NCBI RefSeq assembly: GCF_024529975.1 | Contig: NZ_AP024897.1 | Location: forward strand, 3,472,001-3,536,000 | Source of the DNA: Vibrio quintilis | Lineage (GTDB): Bacteria > Pseudomonadota > Gammaproteobacteria > Enterobacterales > Vibrionaceae | Reading direction: 5' to 3' | Length of the DNA stretch: 64,000 bases | Shown here: positions 51,500-59,449 of the stretch, one piece after another | How positions within the stretch are numbered: the first letter of the stretch is position 1 | Layout: the number at the start of each line of letters is the position of its first letter | Translations under genes and position numbers: made by a program | The notes under the pieces: generated by a model | The model's database searches: none | Told to the model about the DNA's origin: nothing | Seen by the model: the letters and a program-made list of their open reading frames with translations, nothing else

Positions 51500-51523
51500 T
51501 ACTTTCTCCCCGCTTCTATGCAA

Positions 51524-51545
51524 GTTAATGTATAAATACATTGAC
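51524..51545. promoter_or_regulatory. Candidate AlsR operator
   Basis: AATGTA-TAAA-TACATT (51527-51542) is a perfect inverted repeat in the 101-base alsD/alsR divergent region, extendable by G/C and T/A pairs beyond one mismatch. It contains T-N11-A-type spacings typical of LysR binding, but the site is inferred only from symmetry and position. Confidence 0.4.
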
Positions 51546-51600
51546 TTCTAAGGGCGTCTGAATCCAATATAAATTAGATTAATTTCGATACGGAAAAAAT

Positions 51601-52491
51601 ATGGAACTTCGTTATCTGAAGTATTTTGTGGCTGTCGCAGAAACTAAACACTTTACCCGGGCCGCAGAAAGACTGGGCATAGCCCAGCCTCCGCTCAGTC
51701 AACAGATAAAAAAACTGGAGCATGAAGTGGGGGCCCCCCTGTTCATCCGGCTCACCCGGGGTGTCGAACTGACGCCGGCCGGAGAGACGCTTTATCCGCA
51801 TGCAGTCCGGATTTTATCTTCAGTCGATGAAGCCGTGAACAAAGTGCAGCAGGTCGCCAGAGGGGAAATTAATAAAATCAAGCTGGGATTTGCCACATCA
51901 ACCGGCATGCTGGAAAAAGTACTGACGCTGGTACACAGGTTTCAGTCCCGCCATCCGGATATTCAAATTATTCCGTCTGAAGTCCCAATGCCCCAGCTGG
52001 TCGATAATTTACTGGATAAACAGGTGGATATTGCGTTTCTGCGTTTGCCCTGTTATGCCAGTGAAAAACTTGAAAAATGGGAATTATTTGACGACCCGTT
52101 TGTCGCTGTGTTACCGGAATCAAACCCGCTGAGTCATCATCATCAGTTGTCACTTCATCAACTCAAAGATCAGGAACTGGTCGTGTTTCCCAGAGAAACA
52201 GGTCCGGGTCTGTTCGATGCCCTGCATCAGGCCTTAGACAATTTTGATATTAAACCGAAGAGCAATATCAGTGCGCCTCAGCTCCGTGCCACGGTTTCTA
52301 TGGCACTGGCAGGGATTGGTATTGCGCTGGTTCCCCAGTCTCTGACAGAGCATCTCAGCGGACATAGCAGAATCATTCCGGTCAGTGACATGCCGTTATC
52401 CAGCCGGGTGGTCCTGTCATGGAATAAGACATCGTTAAGTGAGCCGGTACGGCAGTTTATCGCGCTGTCTAAATCCTACGGCATTGCCTGA
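51601..52491 (+). CDS. alsR: LysR-family regulator of the acetoin operon
   Basis: Transcription factor of 296 residues. The N-terminal helix-turn-helix is seen in HFTRAAERLGIAQPPLSQQI (about 17-36), followed by the linker helix and a periplasmic-binding-protein-like effector domain from about 90. It is divergent from alsD, the classic arrangement for a LysR activator, and the order alsR/alsD-alsS-budC is known from other vibrios. Acetate or low pH is the usual signal for AlsR proteins, which I infer here only from the family. Confidence 0.87.
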   Translation: MELRYLKYFVAVAETKHFTRAAERLGIAQPPLSQQIKKLEHEVGAPLFIRLTRGVELTPAGETLYPHAVRILSSVDEAVNKVQQVARGEINKIKLGFATSTGMLEKVLTLVHRFQSRHPDIQIIPSEVPMPQLVDNLLDKQVDIAFLRLPCYASEKLEKWELFDDPFVAVLPESNPLSHHHQLSLHQLKDQELVVFPRETGPGLFDALHQALDNFDIKPKSNISAPQLRATVSMALAGIGIALVPQSLTEHLSGHSRIIPVSDMPLSSRVVLSWNKTSLSEPVRQFIALSKSYGIA

Positions 52492-52534
52492 GCAGAAGCT
52501 GCAGACGATACGACAATCATTCACTCAGAGATAA

Positions 52535-52561
52535 AAAAGGCCTGAATATCTCAGGCCTTTT
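52535..52561. terminator. Bidirectional terminator between alsR and clpP-like gene
   Basis: AAAAGGCCTGA and TCAGGCCTTTT form an 11-bp perfect stem around ATATC. A/T flanks allow termination in both directions, for alsR and the convergent clpP paralogue. Confidence 0.92.
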
Positions 52562-52589
52562 GAACAAAGATGAGAATCACCACCTGATA

Positions 52590-53180
52590 CTACGACACTT
52601 CAAGGTCATTCCAGCTTGAGATCAGATGCGTCGCAATACCGTATTCAATCGCCTGTTCCGGGCTCATCCAGTAGTTACGGTCGGTATCCTGCGCTACTTT
52701 TTCCAGCGGCTGCCCGGTCGCATCACTAATCAGCTTATTGATTCTTTCACGGGCTCTGAGTAACTCATTCGCTTCAATCTCAATATCTGATACCCGGCCC
52801 TGAACGCCCCCTAAAGGCTGATGAATCATAAAACGGGTATTTGGCAACGTGTAGCGATCCTGCTTTTCTGCGCCCAGATAAATCGTGATTCCGGCGCTGG
52901 CAACCCAGCCTGTTCCGATTGTCAGCACTTTAGGTTTCACAAACTGAATCATATCGTGAATCGTGTCACCTGCTTCAACATGCCCGCCCTGGCTGTTGAT
53001 AAACAGCTTGATCGGCTCGTCACCCATTTCCTGCAAAATCAGTAACTGTGCTGTCACTTTCTCCGCCAGTTTCTGATCGATCTCACCCGAAATGATGATT
53101 GAGCGGGATTTCAGCAAATGCTGAGCCGCCATACCTGCACCATTTTCTTCCTTTTCGTTTTTATTTGCCTCATCTGACAT
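52590..53180 (-). CDS. ClpP-family serine protease (solitary paralogue)
   Basis: Self-compartmentalised serine peptidase of the ClpP fold, 196 residues from the ATG at 53180 (GGAG eight bases before; a GTG at 53189 is less likely). The N-terminus is charged (NKNEKEENGAG). SGEIDQKLAEKVTAQLL, INSQGG, the nucleophile in GWVASAGITIYLGA, the histidine in MIHQPLGG and the aspartate in DTDRNYWMSPEQAIEYG are all present, so it looks active. The main clpP normally sits with tig/clpX/lon; here no ATPase partner is adjacent. Which unfoldase, if any, it uses is unknown. Confidence 0.87.
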   Translation of the reverse strand: MSDEANKNEKEENGAGMAAQHLLKSRSIIISGEIDQKLAEKVTAQLLILQEMGDEPIKLFINSQGGHVEAGDTIHDMIQFVKPKVLTIGTGWVASAGITIYLGAEKQDRYTLPNTRFMIHQPLGGVQGRVSDIEIEANELLRARERINKLISDATGQPLEKVAQDTDRNYWMSPEQAIEYGIATHLISSWNDLEVS

Positions 53181-53346
53181 GATAAACACTCCGCGAGTTA
53201 GTTAGATCGTATCCGGTGATACAGGCACCAAGAACATGCGCTTACCTGCTTTACCGGTCACGGGTAATCAACTGATTGTTAATAACAAACCATAAGCATA
53301 CCCGGTATTGTGCATAAAAGGGATATATTTATCTGCGCCTCACATA

Positions 53347-53393
53347 TATACCCAAGCAACCTGAAGATGCAGGGTTCAGGTTGCTTGGATATA
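53347..53393. repeat. Dispersed palindromic element, copy 2
   Basis: TATACCCAAGCAACCTGAA, nine bases, then TTCAGGTTGCTTGGATATA. It is the same element as at 37402-37441, here with a longer stem and a longer loop. Confidence 0.8.
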
Positions 53394-53460
53394 CAACTAT
53401 ACTAGTATCGACTTTCATTCACGTTTGTATATAATAAAAAACGTTGTTTTATTCATCATA

Positions 53461-53493
53461 TTGTCACTTGGGTGACATGAAAGTCTCATTAAA
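53461..53493 (+). promoter_or_regulatory. Candidate Pho box
   Basis: Three successive 11-base units TTGTCACTTGG, GTGACATGAAA and GTCTCATTAAA resemble PhoB half-sites (TGTCAT plus A-rich spacer at 11-base period). They end 63 bases upstream of the ornithine-lipid-synthase-like gene. Match quality is moderate. Confidence 0.4.
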
Positions 53494-53556
53494 AGAGAAC
53501 AGAATTGAAATATCACCAGATTAGCATGACTGGCAGAAGACTGAAACGAGGTTGAT

Positions 53557-55305
53557 ATGTTATCAAATAGTCCTTTTAGGCTACCGAGGAAAACTCCTTT
53601 TGGCCTTGGTGAACACCTTACTGAGTGGGCAACCGGATTACGTAAGCTCGATAAATTTTATGCACAGCGCCCCGCAGGTTGCGATACCAGAGAGTTCTTA
53701 AGATTTACGCTTGAAATTCTCGGAATTGATTATCAGGTTGTGAAAGGCGGACTGGGCCATATTCCAGCTTCTGGCCCGACTGTGATTGTTGCGAATCATC
53801 CGCTGGGTTGTGTTGAAGGTGTCATTCTGGCAGAAATTCTGCTTCAGGTTCGCTCTGATGTACAGATTCTGGCCAATCATTATCTCAAAACCGTGCCGGA
53901 ACTGGATTCCCTTTTCATCGGCGTCGACGTATTTAAACCCAATTCAAATCTGGCTGCCGTCCGGGCCGCTCACCGCCATCTTGCAGACGGTGGATTATTG
54001 TTGATTTTTCCGGCCGGAGAGGTTTCTCACCTCGTCAAAGACAAACAACAGCGCCTGCAGGATATTGAGTGGAGCCAGTCGGTCAGCAAACTGGTCAGAA
54101 AAAACAAGGCGATTTCAGTGCCGGTATTTATCAACGGGCAGAATTCCAGACGATTTTATATGGCCGGAAAAATTCACCCGCTGCTGAGAACGCTGATGCT
54201 CGGACGTGAATTACTGAACAAAAAATCATCCAAACCGATCGAAATAGCAATCGGCCAGCAGATTCAGTTTAAAGAAATGAAATCCCTGACGGATGAACAG
54301 CTGGTACATTACCTGCGTTTCAATACCTATTTACTCAACCCGGCCACCAAACAGCTACGGAATAAAGACGTTGGCGATCAAAGCCTGCCACCGATAGCCG
54401 GACGCTTACCGGTTGAAGATTTAAAACAGGATATTTCGCGGCTAAGTGCAGAAGAACACCTGTTGACACACAATGAATTTGACGTGTACTGCGCCCGTCC
54501 GGAATCCATTCCTGCCATCATGCATGAAATTGGCAGAGTCCGGGAACAAAATTTCCGTCAGGTGGGTGAAGGCACCGGATTATCTCTGGACGTTGACAAA
54601 TTTGATCGGGATTATCTGCACCTGTTCATCTGGGATCATGACAATGAACAGCTGGTCGGCGCTTATCGTCTCGGCCTTGTTGATCATCTGATTGAAAAAC
54701 ATGGCTTATCCGGGCTGTATTCAAGTACTTTGTTTAACTATGATCCGAAATTCATTCAACAGATGGGTAAATGTATTGAAATGGGGCGTTCTGTCGTTGC
54801 CGGAGAGTACCAGCGCAACATGACCTCTCTGTTATTACTCTGGAAAGGGATCGCGACTTTCACCAGCCGTAACCCTGATTATACCCACTTGTTTGGCCCG
54901 GTCAGTATCAGTAATGATTATAGTGAAGATGCCCGTCAGCTTCTGACGGAAAGTCTCTCGGTCAATTATTATGATCAACAACAGGCACAGCTGGTTTCGC
55001 CCACGAACCCACTGCCAAAGAATCAACATTATGACTGGCATAAATCACTGCTCAATGCCTTGTCTGACCTGCAGTTACTCTCACGCCTGATTGCCCGGAT
55101 TGATGAAGGGAAAGGTGTGCCGGTCCTGTTGCGTCAATACCTGAGCCTGAACGGTAAACTGGTCTGTTTCAATGTTGACCCTGACTTCAACGATGCACTC
55201 GATGGCCTGATTGTCGTTGACCTGCGCCAGGTTCCGCAAAAAACCCTGGGACGCTATATGGGCAGTGAACAGGCGAAAGAGTATCTCACCTATCATCAAA
55301 AATAA
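53557..55305 (+). CDS. olsF: Bifunctional ornithine-lipid synthase OlsF-like acyltransferase
   Basis: 582 residues with two acyltransferase modules. The N-terminal part (about 60-270) resembles lysophosphatidic-acid-type acyltransferases, with ANHPLGCVEG (His81) and FPAGEVSHL motifs. The C-terminal part (about 300-470) resembles the GNAT-like OlsB/hemolysin-type N-acyltransferase (FDVYCARP, IGRVREQNFRQVGEGTG, VGAYRLG, CIEMGRSVV). This OlsA-OlsB-like fusion is the known layout of OlsF, which makes phosphorus-free ornithine lipids in Serratia and vibrios. The domains are in reversed order relative to reaction order, as known. A Pho-box-like sequence upstream fits a phosphate-limitation role. 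It is monocistronic. Confidence 0.8.
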   Translation: MLSNSPFRLPRKTPFGLGEHLTEWATGLRKLDKFYAQRPAGCDTREFLRFTLEILGIDYQVVKGGLGHIPASGPTVIVANHPLGCVEGVILAEILLQVRSDVQILANHYLKTVPELDSLFIGVDVFKPNSNLAAVRAAHRHLADGGLLLIFPAGEVSHLVKDKQQRLQDIEWSQSVSKLVRKNKAISVPVFINGQNSRRFYMAGKIHPLLRTLMLGRELLNKKSSKPIEIAIGQQIQFKEMKSLTDEQLVHYLRFNTYLLNPATKQLRNKDVGDQSLPPIAGRLPVEDLKQDISRLSAEEHLLTHNEFDVYCARPESIPAIMHEIGRVREQNFRQVGEGTGLSLDVDKFDRDYLHLFIWDHDNEQLVGAYRLGLVDHLIEKHGLSGLYSSTLFNYDPKFIQQMGKCIEMGRSVVAGEYQRNMTSLLLLWKGIATFTSRNPDYTHLFGPVSISNDYSEDARQLLTESLSVNYYDQQQAQLVSPTNPLPKNQHYDWHKSLLNALSDLQLLSRLIARIDEGKGVPVLLRQYLSLNGKLVCFNVDPDFNDALDGLIVVDLRQVPQKTLGRYMGSEQAKEYLTYHQK

Positions 55306-55318
55306 TCACTTCTCAATT

Positions 55319-55372
55319 GTGGTTGAATAACCACTTAGCTTCTCCGGTCTGTTCCGCCAGAGATCGGAGAAG
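55319..55372. other. Two hairpins after the olsF-like gene
   Basis: GTGGTT-GAAT-AACCAC (55319-55334) and CTTCTCCG...CGGAGAAG (55339-55372) can each fold. Neither has a T-run, so they are mRNA-end structures or weak terminators in the 252-base gap before the next operon. Confidence 0.4.
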
Positions 55373-55557
55373 CACCCCCGGGTCTGATTTCCTTTCACGT
55401 CCCTTTTGCCGCTATTGGCTGGCGAAAGATCAACAGATCCAGGCCCCGATTCCCCCGTGAACTTCATACTTACCACCAATTAAACCCGGCGCATTCCCGT
55501 TAATTTATCACCTGGATTCATTTGTCACTCTGATAACCAAAAACGGGACTAATCATC

Positions 55558-56460
55558 ATGAAACACCTCAACCTGACCGCCTCAGTTGGTGCCGGGGCAG
55601 AAAATGAACCTGACGATGTGCTGAATATTCAAAAAGCACTCAACCAGATTGCAGAAAAGATCGGGCTGAACAAACCGCTTGCGGAAGATGGTGAGATTCA
55701 TACTGAAAGCAGTGACTCTCCAACCTGCCAGGCGATCGGCCTGATGCAGCAAAACCTGTGTCAGTTTCACCATCCGGACCAGCGGATTGACTGTCATGGC
55801 CGGACTTATAAAGCTCTCGTTATGGCGCTGGAACCGGAAGTCAGCTACGAGGAAATGTTCGCATCAGGGACTGAACCACAAAAAGGGCTGACCGATGACG
55901 ATTTTCAGGCAGCCGCTGAAGTCCTGCAGTGTGAAACCGCAGCCATTCAGGCTGTCTCTGAAGTTGAGTCCGCAGGCAGCGGGTTCTTTAGCAACGATCT
56001 GCCCAAAATTCTTTTTGAAGCACATAAATTTTCCGGTTTCACCCATCACGGGTTTGATGCCTCCCACCCGGACATTTCTTCCGAAACATGGGATCGCTCC
56101 CTGTATCTGGGCGGAGAAAAAGAGTATCACCGCCTGAAACAGGCAATGGCCCTCGACAGTACTGCTGCGCTGAAATCCGCCTCTTATGGCCGTTACCAAA
56201 TCATGGGATTCAATTACCAAAGAGCCGGCTATGAGAATGTGCAGAATTTTGTGCACAGTATGGTGAGCGCCGAGCGTAATCATCTGATGGCTGTCATTCA
56301 TTTTATTAAGTCAAATCACACCTTACTTCAGGCAATTCAAACCCTGGACTGGCCGGTATTTGCCCGTGAATACAATGGGCCAGAGTACGCAGTCAATCAC
56401 TACGATCTTCGTCTGCAGTCAGCGTACGAAAAATATCGCGCATCAATGAGAAGGAGCTGA
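55558..56460 (+). CDS. N-acetylmuramidase-domain protein (DUF3380 type)
   Basis: Predicted to cleave the peptidoglycan glycan chain. It has 300 residues. The N-terminal third (SVGAGAENEPDDVLNIQKAL, then AEDGEIHTESS) resembles peptidoglycan-binding-like modules seen in phage and type VI-linked lysins. The catalytic domain (about 110-300) has the family Glu in VSEVESAGSGFFSND, ILFEAHKFSGF, and SYGRYQIMGFNY. No signal peptide or membrane helix is visible, so export would need another route (type VI secretion, holin, or lysis). First of five packed plus-strand genes; the next gene begins four bases after its stop. Confidence 0.82.
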   Translation: MKHLNLTASVGAGAENEPDDVLNIQKALNQIAEKIGLNKPLAEDGEIHTESSDSPTCQAIGLMQQNLCQFHHPDQRIDCHGRTYKALVMALEPEVSYEEMFASGTEPQKGLTDDDFQAAAEVLQCETAAIQAVSEVESAGSGFFSNDLPKILFEAHKFSGFTHHGFDASHPDISSETWDRSLYLGGEKEYHRLKQAMALDSTAALKSASYGRYQIMGFNYQRAGYENVQNFVHSMVSAERNHLMAVIHFIKSNHTLLQAIQTLDWPVFAREYNGPEYAVNHYDLRLQSAYEKYRASMRRS

Positions 56461-56463
56461 ATT

Positions 56464-57264
56464 TTGAGTGCATCAAATATCCCGGAAACTGCGAAAGCCT
56501 ACAATAGCTACCACGGTATTGGCTTATATAACACCCGTTACCCGCAGGCGAACGCCCGGGTACTGCATATCATCTTTAATGTTCTGTCTGCGCTGCCCAC
56601 ACAGTGCCGGATTCTCGACTATGGGTGTGGTTATGGCCGCTATTTATACCCGATTCTCAGACAAACCCGACACCATATATACGGCTATGACATCAGTGAA
56701 GTTGCGATTAAACAAGCCATGATAAACCTGAGTATGTTTCAGGAGCGGATTGCACTGTTTACGCAACCGGATGAACTGGACGATGCTCTCCGGGATACGG
56801 ATGGTGACGGCAATATTGATGCCGGGTTGTTGCTGTTTGGCGTCTTATCTCACCTGAAAGGAAAAGAACAACGGATCAAGCTGTTGAAGTGGTTTTATGA
56901 CCATCTTCATCCGGATCATGGCCGGCTGATTTTGTCGGTACCGAACCGGCAGCGACGTTTTCTGTATCATCAATGGAAAAATAAACGTCATCATCCCGAA
57001 GATCCCGCCGGGGATATTACCTATCACCGCATTCAGTCTGGCCGGAAAATCCCCCTTTATTATCACCTTTACCGGGACAGTGAACTGAAAGATGAGCTGG
57101 AAAAAGCAGGATTTGAACTCGAACAGTTTACTGCCGAAAGTTTTCTGCCTGAGCGAACGGTCATTCACTCCCCTTTCATCAGCAAACTGGATCACCGTCT
57201 TTGCCAGCTGATTCCTGCCTCTGCTGGTTACGGTATTCTGGCCGTCGCAAGGAGGCGGTCATGA
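56464..57264 (+). CDS. Class I SAM-dependent methyltransferase
   Basis: 266 residues; substrate unknown. The SAM-binding motif I reads RILDYGCGYGRYLYP near residue 49-63, followed by YGYDISEVAIKQA. It starts with TTG, supported by AAGGAG eight bases before; no ATG in frame would keep motif I at the usual distance. Between the SAM motifs it has DTDGDGNID (111-119), a perfect calcium-loop-like sequence that is unusual in a methyltransferase. It overlaps the next gene by four bases (ATGA), so the two are coupled. Similar to small-molecule or lipid methyltransferases, but I cannot narrow it. Confidence 0.8.
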   Translation: MSASNIPETAKAYNSYHGIGLYNTRYPQANARVLHIIFNVLSALPTQCRILDYGCGYGRYLYPILRQTRHHIYGYDISEVAIKQAMINLSMFQERIALFTQPDELDDALRDTDGDGNIDAGLLLFGVLSHLKGKEQRIKLLKWFYDHLHPDHGRLILSVPNRQRRFLYHQWKNKRHHPEDPAGDITYHRIQSGRKIPLYYHLYRDSELKDELEKAGFELEQFTAESFLPERTVIHSPFISKLDHRLCQLIPASAGYGILAVARRRS

Positions 57265-58814
57265 AGTATCTCTCATTTCTGCTTGCGCTGCTTTTCAGTG
57301 TATGGATTCATTCTGCTGCTGCCGCGAATTTACTTGAACAAATTCGCCAGAGAGGCGTCATCGTGATCGGGGTAAAAACCGATTATCCGCCCTGGGGAAT
57401 GATGGATAAAGATCATGACTACGCGGGATTTGAGCCCGGAATCGGGCGGCAGATTGCCAAAGAGCTGAATGTCAAAGTGCAATTCAAAACAGTGACGAGT
57501 TCCAACCGGTTTCAAAGGCTGAATGAGAATGACGTCGATATGCTGATTGCAACCGTCGGCGATACCCAGAAAAGACATCAGCAGGTCCATATGGTGCTGC
57601 CTCATTACTTTCGCAGTGGTGTCACCGTCCTAGCTCACTACAGTAAAAATATCCGGTTGTGGGCTGATCTGATCGGACAACCGGTCTGTCTGACCGCAGG
57701 GGCCTATTTCAATAAAACCCTGGTACAAAACTACCGGATTGAACCCATTATTCTGATGAGTAACCGGGATGTAAAACTGGCGCTCATCACCAATAAATGT
57801 CAGGCATGGGCTTATGACAACAGTAGTTTGTTTCATTTGAGTCAGATGCCACAGTGGCAAGACTACGAGTTACCACTGGAAACCATTCTGCCGACACACT
57901 GGTCACTGGTGACCCGCAAAGACACCGCTTCAAAATCACTGTCTGCGTGGTTGTCCGGCTTTCTGATTCAGCATATCCGTCAGGGTGACTTACTGGCATG
58001 GGCCAGAGGCTGGGACCTGCCGGATCAACATTACCTGGAGCAGCAGCATCAGCTTTGGCTGAGCAAGGATGAAAACGGCCAGCCAGTGTGCAGCCGTTCT
58101 CCTTCAGCAACGAACCGGGCTCTCTGTTTTGAACCAACGCTGAGCCTGATGAACCCCTCAACCTACACCTACTGGCCGTTCGATAAATTTGACACCGAAC
58201 TGCTGGCTCAGTCTTTACTGCATACGGTATTTTATACATTACTCGCACTGATCATAACGGTCATCATCGCCGTCACTTTCTCTTTCCTGACACTATATAC
58301 ACCATCCTGGTTTGGAAAGATTGTCGCTTTTCTCACCCATATCCAGAGCACCATTCCACCCATTCTGATGCTGTATCTGGTTTATTTCGGAGCACTCTCA
58401 TACTGGTACGACGCAGGGCAGGAAACCATTCTCGATGGTGTCAGTATCTCTTTAATCGTTCTGTCGCTCTACACCGCAGCAGGAATCAATAATTTGATCG
58501 TTGCGTCATCTTCCGGTGAAAACAAACTGATTCACCGCTACATCAGAAGTTATACCGGGGTCAAAGCCAACCTGATTAATCTGGCGAAAGCCGCCGGGAT
58601 GGCAAGTGTCATTGCCTCTCCGAATGCAGTTCTGGTGATCAACAGCCTGGTCGCCAGTACCGGACAACCTGTGTTACTGATGAGTCTGCTGGCTGCATTT
58701 TATTACACCGAAGTCATGTTATTTACCGTATTAACTGAATCCTGCATGTCTGCTTTCCGTGCCCGCTACGCCCACACCGTAGTGAGCAAAACATTGCCCG
58801 GAGACCCGCTATGA
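57261..58814 (+). CDS. Amino-acid-type solute-binding protein fused to an ABC-like permease
   Basis: 517 residues from the ATG at 57261 (GGAGG in front). A signal peptide (residues 1-21, ending AAA-A) precedes a family-3 solute-binding domain (about 24-260: LLEQIRQRGVIVIGVKTDYP, PGIGRQIAKELN, DVDMLIATVGDTQKRHQQV with the ligand-contact Arg). From about residue 325 there are several membrane helices of amino-acid permease type (LLHTVFYTLLALIITVIIAV, STIPPILMLYLVYFGALSYW). The segment expected to hold the EAA loop reads NLAKAAGMASVIASPNAV, a degraded form. No ATPase gene is nearby. Four-base overlaps on both sides. Could be a true transporter sharing an ATPase, or a sensor. Confidence 0.82.
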   Translation: MKYLSFLLALLFSVWIHSAAAANLLEQIRQRGVIVIGVKTDYPPWGMMDKDHDYAGFEPGIGRQIAKELNVKVQFKTVTSSNRFQRLNENDVDMLIATVGDTQKRHQQVHMVLPHYFRSGVTVLAHYSKNIRLWADLIGQPVCLTAGAYFNKTLVQNYRIEPIILMSNRDVKLALITNKCQAWAYDNSSLFHLSQMPQWQDYELPLETILPTHWSLVTRKDTASKSLSAWLSGFLIQHIRQGDLLAWARGWDLPDQHYLEQQHQLWLSKDENGQPVCSRSPSATNRALCFEPTLSLMNPSTYTYWPFDKFDTELLAQSLLHTVFYTLLALIITVIIAVTFSFLTLYTPSWFGKIVAFLTHIQSTIPPILMLYLVYFGALSYWYDAGQETILDGVSISLIVLSLYTAAGINNLIVASSSGENKLIHRYIRSYTGVKANLINLAKAAGMASVIASPNAVLVINSLVASTGQPVLLMSLLAAFYYTEVMLFTVLTESCMSAFRARYAHTVVSKTLPGDPL

Positions 58815-59449
58815 GTCACTCAGAATTATATTCTTTAACCCTGTTATTATTACCGGCGTTCACCTATAACCTGTTGATTTCATTTTTAGCGACTGTGGTT
58901 GGTATTCCAATCGGGTGGGCACTCAGTCTGCTGAGCCTGACATCCAGCCGCTGGTTTCATCCTATCGCCCGGTTGATACAGTCAATCTTCTGTAATGTAC
59001 CCAGTTTTGTTCTGCTGTTCTATCTGACCATGATCATGCCATCTCATCTGGAGTTATTCAGCTTTCACTGGCAGCTTTCCCCGCTGATCAAAACAGTAGT
59101 CGCGCTGGCGATTCCGGTAATCGGTTACAGCTGCGATGCATTTATCCAGCAACATCAGGGGCATAAAGCCATCACTATGGCGGCACTAAAACAGTTTTTC
59201 ATTGTGATTCTCATGGCCTCAACAACGGCCTCAGTGATTGGTGTGAAGGAAATTCTGGCAACGGCCAATATGTTTATCGCCTCTGCCGGTCATGCAGGCA
59301 TTATGCTACCTGTTTACGGAGTGGTGACTTTCATTTTCATTCTGTCCGGCCTGCTGATTCAGCTGATATTCACCTTCCTGAAGCACATTCACTTCCATAA
59401 AACCCCGTCCGAAACACCGGCTCACGCTCAGGAGATAAATCATGACTAA
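58811..59449 (+). CDS. Second ABC-like amino-acid permease subunit with shortened EAA region
   Basis: 212 residues, about five membrane helices. N-terminal TYNLLISFLATVVGIPIGWA and the C-terminal TTASVIGVKEILATANMF match the HisM/GlnP permease family, whose usual text is KDTSLLSVIG-like. Between them the roughly 30-residue EAA segment that docks the ATPase is reduced to a short IQQHQGHKAITMAALKQF stretch. It is co-translated with its neighbours (four-base overlap upstream, eight-base overlap downstream) and presumably pairs with the permease half of the previous protein. Confidence 0.8.
   Translation: MSHSELYSLTLLLLPAFTYNLLISFLATVVGIPIGWALSLLSLTSSRWFHPIARLIQSIFCNVPSFVLLFYLTMIMPSHLELFSFHWQLSPLIKTVVALAIPVIGYSCDAFIQQHQGHKAITMAALKQFFIVILMASTTASVIGVKEILATANMFIASAGHAGIMLPVYGVVTFIFILSGLLIQLIFTFLKHIHFHKTPSETPAHAQEINHD

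Larger units (their letters stand above)
53181..53556. other. Intergenic region between clpP paralogue and acyltransferase gene
   Basis: 376 bases between divergent genes. It contains a palindromic element (53347-53393) and a candidate Pho box (53461-53493). The rest is AT-rich with no gene. Confidence 0.5.
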
